Source of the DNA: Antedon mediterranea
Taxonomy: Eukaryota; Echinodermata; Crinoidea; Comatulida; Antedonidae
Assembly: GCF_964355755.1 (NCBI RefSeq)
Contig: NC_092674.1
Location: 15,813,001 to 15,877,000, forward strand
Direction: 5' to 3'
Length of the DNA: 64,000 nt
The notes beneath the pieces were generated by a model. It was not told the DNA's origin. It did no database searches and saw only the letters and a list, made by a program, of their open reading frames with translations. The translations under genes were made by a program, and so were the position numbers. Shown here in pieces: positions 58,549-64,000 of this stretch; positions within the stretch are counted from its first letter, which is position 1; each line of letters opens with the position of its first letter.

Positions 58549-58764
58549 ACAAAGTTTAACACTGATTCTTTCGACTAGTTGTCTGGCTTAGTGGTGTGGT
58601 ACAAAGTTTAACACCGATTCTTTCGACTACCGGTAGTTGTCTGGCTTAGTGGTGTGGTACAAAGTTTAACACTGATTCTTTCGACTAGTTGTCTGGCTTA
58701 GTGGTGTGGTACAAAGTTTAACACTGATTCTTTCGACTAGTTGTCTGGCTTAGTGGTGTGGTAC
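58549..58764 (+). repeat. 52-bp tandem repeat, four copies
   Basis: The unit is ACAAAGTTTAACACTGATTC TTTCGACTAGTTGTCTGGCT TAGTGGTGTGGT. The second copy has a 6-bp insertion (CCGGTA). Copies are otherwise almost identical. Confidence 0.93.
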
Positions 58765-60105
58765 TGCGGTTAGGGATCTATTGATTTTGTACTTTAATTA
58801 ATTTCTCTGACAATTTAAAAAATTTCATTCTTGTCTTTTTCATCAATGTCTTTACCCATCATCTTTACCCACTACAGTATTGCCAAGTTGGATGTGTTTT
58901 TTTTTTTAGGTTTAGAGGGCCGGACACACGACCATCTCACAGTCACAGTGTATACTTATAGCAAGCGCAATCAGATCTCCAAACGCTGTGCAGTTCTGCC
59001 CACGAACTGTACCCACAGTAATTAGCTCTAGATATTGGAGGTGGTGTGAAAGTACAGTTAGCAACACATAGAAGTCACACTCGCTCTAGGCTACAGAAGG
59101 GCCCAATGGTTCTTAAATTAACTCTTTGTTTGGTCATACTACAACCACTGACTTAATCTTAAATTGATTCCTGTCGTTCTTTGCGGCCAGACCTCTTAGG
59201 TGCCTGATCATCAACAGTTATGTTGGTTCATTTAGGTTTACCAAGGACAAAATATTGTTCATTTGAACCACCAGATTACTAATATTCCCTGAAATATAAA
59301 CGTATTTTGATCTTTATGTAGTAAAATATTTTACAGTAATATTTTTTATGATTTTTTAAATTAACATGATGTTATGAAATCCCCTGAAAACACTGTTACT
59401 TTTGTTTTTCAGCTCGGCTGGTCACTTGTTGCTTTATAAACACTAGGCCTTACTAAAAGAAGTAGGCCTACTGTGTGTTTAGGTTGAGGATGTGATATTG
59501 TTAATACATTATATTTATTGTTTTCATTTAAAAATAGTAAAATAATGAAAAATATTCTAATTGAAATTACTATACTATTATTAAATTAGCAGTAAAATTC
59601 ATTATCTCCTGTCTTGCCATCCAAAATCAAACACATTATCAATTAGGCTACTATCATCGTCACTTTTAAGTTTCATCCTCTTAATCACTTAGAAATGTTC
59701 GTTCAGGCTCAAATAAGAAACCTAGCCTACTTGTGGCAGGCTTGCAACCTTCAGCATGTAAACATTGCTGTGAACCTTTGATTACATCACATGTTTTTAA
59801 TTTCTTTGTTAATTGGTGAAAATAAAATTAAAATGTGGTCGCATAACGATAGTCATTGATAAGTACAAATATGAAATTTATATACTTTATAACTAGCTCC
59901 TTTATATTTGATATTTTAATTTATGAATAAAACATGTGTTGGACAGAAAACAGAAATCGGTGAATTTACATATTATGAAAGTAAAGATATATATCATAAT
60001 AAGTTTTTTCCAGAATATTAATAATGATATTGGGTGGTACATAACTTCGCATTTTCTAATTTGAAACGAAACCGCTTTGAAACGCGATACTATCCAAGGG
60101 GAAAA
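58765..60105. other. AT-rich sequence, nothing recognised
   Basis: Short ORFs only, without family features. Confidence 0.5.
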
Positions 60106-60109
60106 TTCC

Positions 60110-60225
60110 AGTTGAGACCATTGGTTCATTAACTGGTGTTGTCAACTGGTGTTTCCAACTGGTTTTCCAATAGTTTAACTATTATTTTTTTAACGAACTG
60201 GTCCAATCGGTTTTTCAACTGGGTA
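60110..60225 (+). repeat. Degenerate AACTGGT repeats
   Basis: TCAACTGGTGTTG, CCAACTGGTTTTCC and CGAACTGGTCCAATCGG recur with irregular spacing. Possibly an outer part of the element that follows. Confidence 0.5.
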
Positions 60226-60250
60226 TGCATCTAGTAGCTACCGTACTACT

Positions 60251-61088
60251 CTAGGCGATTTCGATCCAAGTCGGCCCCAAACCGTCTCGGCCAAAGTCAA
60301 GTCGGCCCACGTCAAGTCGGCCCCAAGTCAACTCGGCCTCAAGTCATCTCGGCCTCACGTCAACTCGGCCAAAAACTAATCGGTCAACTCAGCCACAATA
60401 AAGTATGGAAGTATCGACCTGCACCCCTCTAGGCCTATTATCATCATGCTAGGCCTAGTTTCACAACGCGAAAAAGATCTCTACATGATTTCTGTATTGG
60501 AACGCCTGGCCAGGCCTAGGGTAGCGGGACCGTCCGGCCCGGGAGAGTTCAACCCAGGAACGTCCGGCCCGGGACCGTCCGGCCCGGGACTGTCCGACCC
60601 GGGAGACTTCGACCCAGGAACGTTCGGCCCGGCTTAAATTTATCGGCTTTGATATTTATATGCATAAAATAAGCTTTTTTCCCCAACCTTTATTTTAGAG
60701 AGACTTTGGGGTAGGCCTAGTACTACTAGGGATAAAGATGCAATAAAGCAAACATTTTGAAAACATTGTCGAAAATGATAATTTACGCCGTCTGTTGGCC
60801 GCTTGGCGAATGCACAAAGTTTTTGAATAAATTGAATATAAAATTAGGCCTAGGGCTAGGCCTAGGCCTATGTTTTTTTATTTAGTACTGTAATTTATTT
60901 CATAATATATCACAATAAAATACGGATTGTTAAACACCTTTAAAAACTTGATAAATATCCAAAAAAATGAATATGAATTTGGTCTAAAGTGAGACGTTTC
61001 GGCCCACAAAGTGGGATGTTTCGGCCCAAAAGTGGGCCGAATCGTCCCAGGCCGAATCTTCTCAGGGCCGAATCGTCCCGGATTCTAG
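60251..61088. mobile_element. Element with inverted termini built of TCGGCC repeats
   Basis: Starting at CTAG the left end has AAGTCGGCCC-type units (AAGTCAACTCGGCCTCACGT) and then GGGACCGTCCGGCCCGGGA-type units (60520-60635). The right end has the reverse motif (CAGGCCGAATCTTCTCAGG GCCGAATCGTCCCGG) ending CTAG at 61085. The middle is AT-rich with TAGGCCTA motifs. The 63-residue ORF ending in a proline/glycine repeat is an artefact of the tandem units. Confidence 0.6.
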
Positions 61089-61344
61089 GGCCTCAGGCTT
61101 AGTTTAGGTAGCCCAGGTGACACGATTTAGACCTATCTATTGAACATTTATATATTTAGCAATATTATATCAAACATTACGTACATGGAGCTTCAAAGTT
61201 CAACCTTTTTTCCATTATATAGTTATAAAAGTACGTAGGGCCTAGGCCTACACTAATACCAATTATATTTTTGCCAACATTATTTTTGTTTGTAGTGCTC
61301 CTTTCTCCGTGCAAATATTGAGGGCGTAATTTTCATGAAAACAA

Positions 61345-61518
61345 CCAGTGAGGTAAAGCCGAAGGCTAGAGGGCGTACTTCAGACTTTATGTGGTATTAA
61401 TGTATTATATTAGATTATTTTTTATATTAAATAATTTTTTTGAACACATTTACGACCCCTCCTGTTGGAATCACTTTTCAGTCCGCCCTCTAGCCTTCAG
61501 CTTATTACATCTCGCTGG
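61345..61518. mobile_element. Small MITE with about 38-bp inverted ends
   Basis: CCAGTGAGGTAAAGCCGAAG GCTAGAGGGCGTACTTCA and, reversed, CCAGCGAGATGTAATAAGCT GAAGGCTAGAGGGCGGACTGA flank an AT-rich centre of about 95 bp. Confidence 0.75.
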
Positions 61519-61634
61519 ATAACCTTATTATAACAATGTATTTTATATTATGTATTATAACCAATTTATTGTTATTTATAAGTTCAAATTGGTCTTTAAA
61601 TACATTGTATGTTTATATTATGTATCTATTCAGT

Positions 61635-62130
61635 CAGATCACCTTTTAAAAAAATCCTTTGCAATTAAAGGTAAAATGTCAATATTGACCAATTACATAA
61701 TTTGCCTATAAAACCAAATAGCAACTAAGTACATTTAAGACAAAATGTGATATTTTATCATTCTGCTGAGACATCAATCAATTATACCATGGAGGTATAC
61801 CTCCATGATCATACACAGTCAAAAGAGCACATTCATAATTACACCAGTTGACATAGTTCAACATGTTACCTAGTTATATACTAAATAATGCAAAGTTAAC
61901 CAAAATAAGAGATCGATGGTCATAAATGTAATCACGTTATTTCAGTAAAGTTATGGTATTTCTGATATTTTTTTCTAGAGTGCGCATTATTTTAAAAGTA
62001 TTTTAATAGTGTAAAATGAATAATAAAATTAATGATATGACATGTTATGATGTTAAAATGTTACGCTGACCTTTAATGATTTGTCACAACTTTATTAGGG
62101 TTACAATATTCGTTTTTGGGCAATAAACTA
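61635..62130 (+). repeat. About 500-bp dispersed repeat, second copy at 17885-18395
   Basis: See 17885-18395. This copy has an extra palindromic TACCATGGAGGTATACCTCC ATG segment (61787-61809). Confidence 0.7.
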
Positions 62131-62449
62131 CTGTTCATCAGAATCAGCATCCACAAAACAGGGCATAGGCATATCGGGAGGCAGATCCACCCAATCCACC
62201 ACCTTTAATTTCGACAATGCAAAAGTAGGTTAACATCACCAATTCACAATTTCTAGGACTCTGACCGTATCAAAGCAAAATGCCGTGTTGCGTAATCACT
62301 AGTGGTGGAACAGTCGACGCAACAGTGCTGCAAACATCGCTACAGGCAGTTTGATTTCAAGCAACAACGCAAGTCAAACCTGGTCAAAGTTTACGGCAAC
62401 TAACGTTGACGAGCAAACCTAACAGGATTTAACTTACTTTTTACTTAGG

Positions 62450-64000
62450 TGATATACTGGACGCAGGACTAAAGTCCTCTATATCCAGATCCAATATTGG
62501 TCCAATCCTGGTATTTTGAATCCTTGTGATTGTATATTACTGGTTGATTCCGCCCGAATTTGTCAAGGCTATTTTTAAAACTGTTTAGTGAGGTTGCTAT
62601 CACAACATGTTCAGGTAGTGCATTCCAATTATCGGTTATACGGTTACTAAAGAAAAATATCCTTTTATCCAAATAGGAAACTCTCTTAGCTAGCTTAAGA
62701 GAGTGCCTCCGTGTTCTATTAGATACATTTAGTTTTAGGAAATCAGATACTGATTTATCATAATAGCCATTTAGAATTTTGAAAGTTTCAATCATATCAT
62801 TACGACATTCTTCTATAGACCAAAGTAGGCAGTTTTAAAGCTCTTCATCTTTCTGCATAATTAAGGGATTAAACGTGTAGCTCTACGTTGAACACTTTCT
62901 TGAACACTTTCTAGAAGATCTATATGTTTCTCTAAATATGGATACCACACATAAATACTATTTTCCAATTTGGGGTCTGACAATGGCTTTATACAACAAA
63001 AGTAGAATTTCTGCATTCAGATAAGTGAAAACTCGCCTAATCAGTCCCATTAGCCTATTTGCCTTGTTGACCTTCTCTGTTATATGCATTTCAAATGATA
63101 ATTTACTATCTATTATAATTCCAAGGTCTTTCTCATAGTCGACATGTAGGAGATTTTCAGTATTACTATACTGGTTCCAATGAATACTCATATTGAATAT
63201 GTGTTGCATTCCTTCTTCTTAATTCCAAAACCTTACATTTCTGTATATTAAACTCAAGTAACCATGTTTCACACCATTTCCTTAAAGACTCAAGATCCTT
63301 ATGTAATAATAAATGATCATTTAAATTTGAAACCTCTCTATAAATGTTTGTGTCATCTGCAAAAAGTAATACCTCAAAATTTACACATTCTGGCATATCG
63401 TTGATATAAATAACAAAGAGGAGTGGCCCTATGACGCTGCCTTGTGGGATTCCACCTGAAACATTAGGCCATTCTGATGCTTTTCCATTTACTATTACTC
63501 TCTGAGTTCTATCATATCTATACAGAAATGAATCGATCCACATACCAACTTCTTCAAGAATGCCATAGCTTTCAAGTTTTCATAGAAGCCTACGATGTGG
63601 AACCTTGTCAAAGGCTTTGACAAAGTCCATGTAAATGACATAAATTGATCCACCCTTATCTATTAATTCTGTCCATTGATCCAAGGCCTTCAACAATTGT
63701 AAAGTTGTAGAAAAAAATCCAAATTGCTTATCAGAAGGTAAATTGTTATCTTCTTGTAAATGCAAAATCAAACGATCCCTCACGATTGATTCGAAAAACT
63801 TACAGATAACACTTGTGAGGCTAACCGGACAATAGTTACTGGGTACTGATTTCTTTCCTTTTTTAAAAATTGCAGTAACATTTGTCTCCACTGGTCAGGT
63901 AGATGTCCAGATTGTAAGGATGTCTTCAATATCAAGCAAAAAGGAACACAGATAACTCTTGCCAGCTCGGATAGAACCCTTGGATGGAAACCATCTGATC
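62450..64000 (-). mobile_element. CR1-like LINE, reverse transcriptase region, truncated by the window edge
   Basis: Reading from 64000 leftwards: DGFHPRVLSELARVICVPFC, SGHLPDQWRQ, VTAIFKKGKKSVPSNYCPVS LTSVICKFFESIVRDRL, QFGF, YMDFVKAFDKVPHRRLL, SGGIPQGSVIGPLLFVIYIN DMP, LLFADDTNIYR, CETWLLEFNIQKCKVL, DYEKDLGIIIDSKLSF, and the C-terminal NRTRRHSLKLAKRVSYLDKR IFFFSNRITDNWNALPEHVV. These are the ordered RT blocks with GIPQG and the FADD catalytic pair; VxAIFKKGKK, YxPVSLTS and FADD strings are typical of CR1-clade elements. Frameshifts at about 63890, 63560, 63190 and 62810-62950 make it a pseudogene. The 3' end is near 62450. Confidence 0.88.

Noticed and set aside
60446-60637. ORF with a proline/glycine/serine repeat resembling a collagen-like protein
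   Set aside because: The repeat peptide is a translation of the GGACCGTCCGGCCCGGGA tandem units in the element terminus.

Overview
The window is AT-rich animal nuclear DNA. Introns, non-LTR retrotransposon fragments, tRNA-derived SINEs, Helitron-type ends and TAGGCCTA-rich patches suggest a marine invertebrate. The foldback elements with tandem-repeat inverted termini resemble the sea-urchin TU elements, so an echinoderm or another basal deuterostome is my best guess; I cannot name the species.

Only one host gene can be supported: the 5' part of an ABCC5-like (MRP5-type) ABC transporter on the minus strand. Six coding exons were found at 53818-53646, 42631-42479, 25391-25244, 24485-24252, 17267-17094 and 4327-4180. 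They join in frame with consensus splice sites and give about 343 codons: the cytosolic N-terminus and the first membrane helices of transmembrane domain 1. The rest of the gene (remaining TMD1, both nucleotide-binding domains, TMD2) lies beyond position 1. Introns of up to about 17 kb make up most of the window, so nearly everything else is intronic or upstream repeat DNA.

From left to right: 1-5.7 kb holds Helitron-like copies, SINE tails and exon 6. 5.7-17 kb holds SINEs, an L2/CR1-like LINE tail and a 1.5-kb array of about 36 copies of a 41-bp unit. 17-25.4 kb holds exons 5, 4 and 3, a second Helitron end, a 190-bp foldback element and a MITE carrying a perfect CRE. 26.1-29.0 kb is a 2.8-kb element with terminal inverted repeats of about 250 bp. 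29-42 kb holds a LINE relic, an inverted pair of hAT-like MITEs, an unexplained coding-like frame (35.7-36.2 kb), more Helitron-like DNA and a TIR element. 42.5-45.1 kb holds exon 2 and a GC-rich, partly duplicated gag-like retroelement fragment with pieces of the adjacent intron copied into it. 46.3-49.5 kb is a foldback element with 17-bp-repeat arms around a LINE fragment. 53.6 kb is exon 1. 54-64 kb is upstream repeat DNA ending in a CR1-like LINE that runs off the window.

There is no operon-like organisation. The most notable non-genic signals are the 41-bp array, nearly every unit of which carries an NF-Y-type CCAAT consensus, and three unrelated-sequence elements that share one architecture, with inverted termini built of short tandem repeats.
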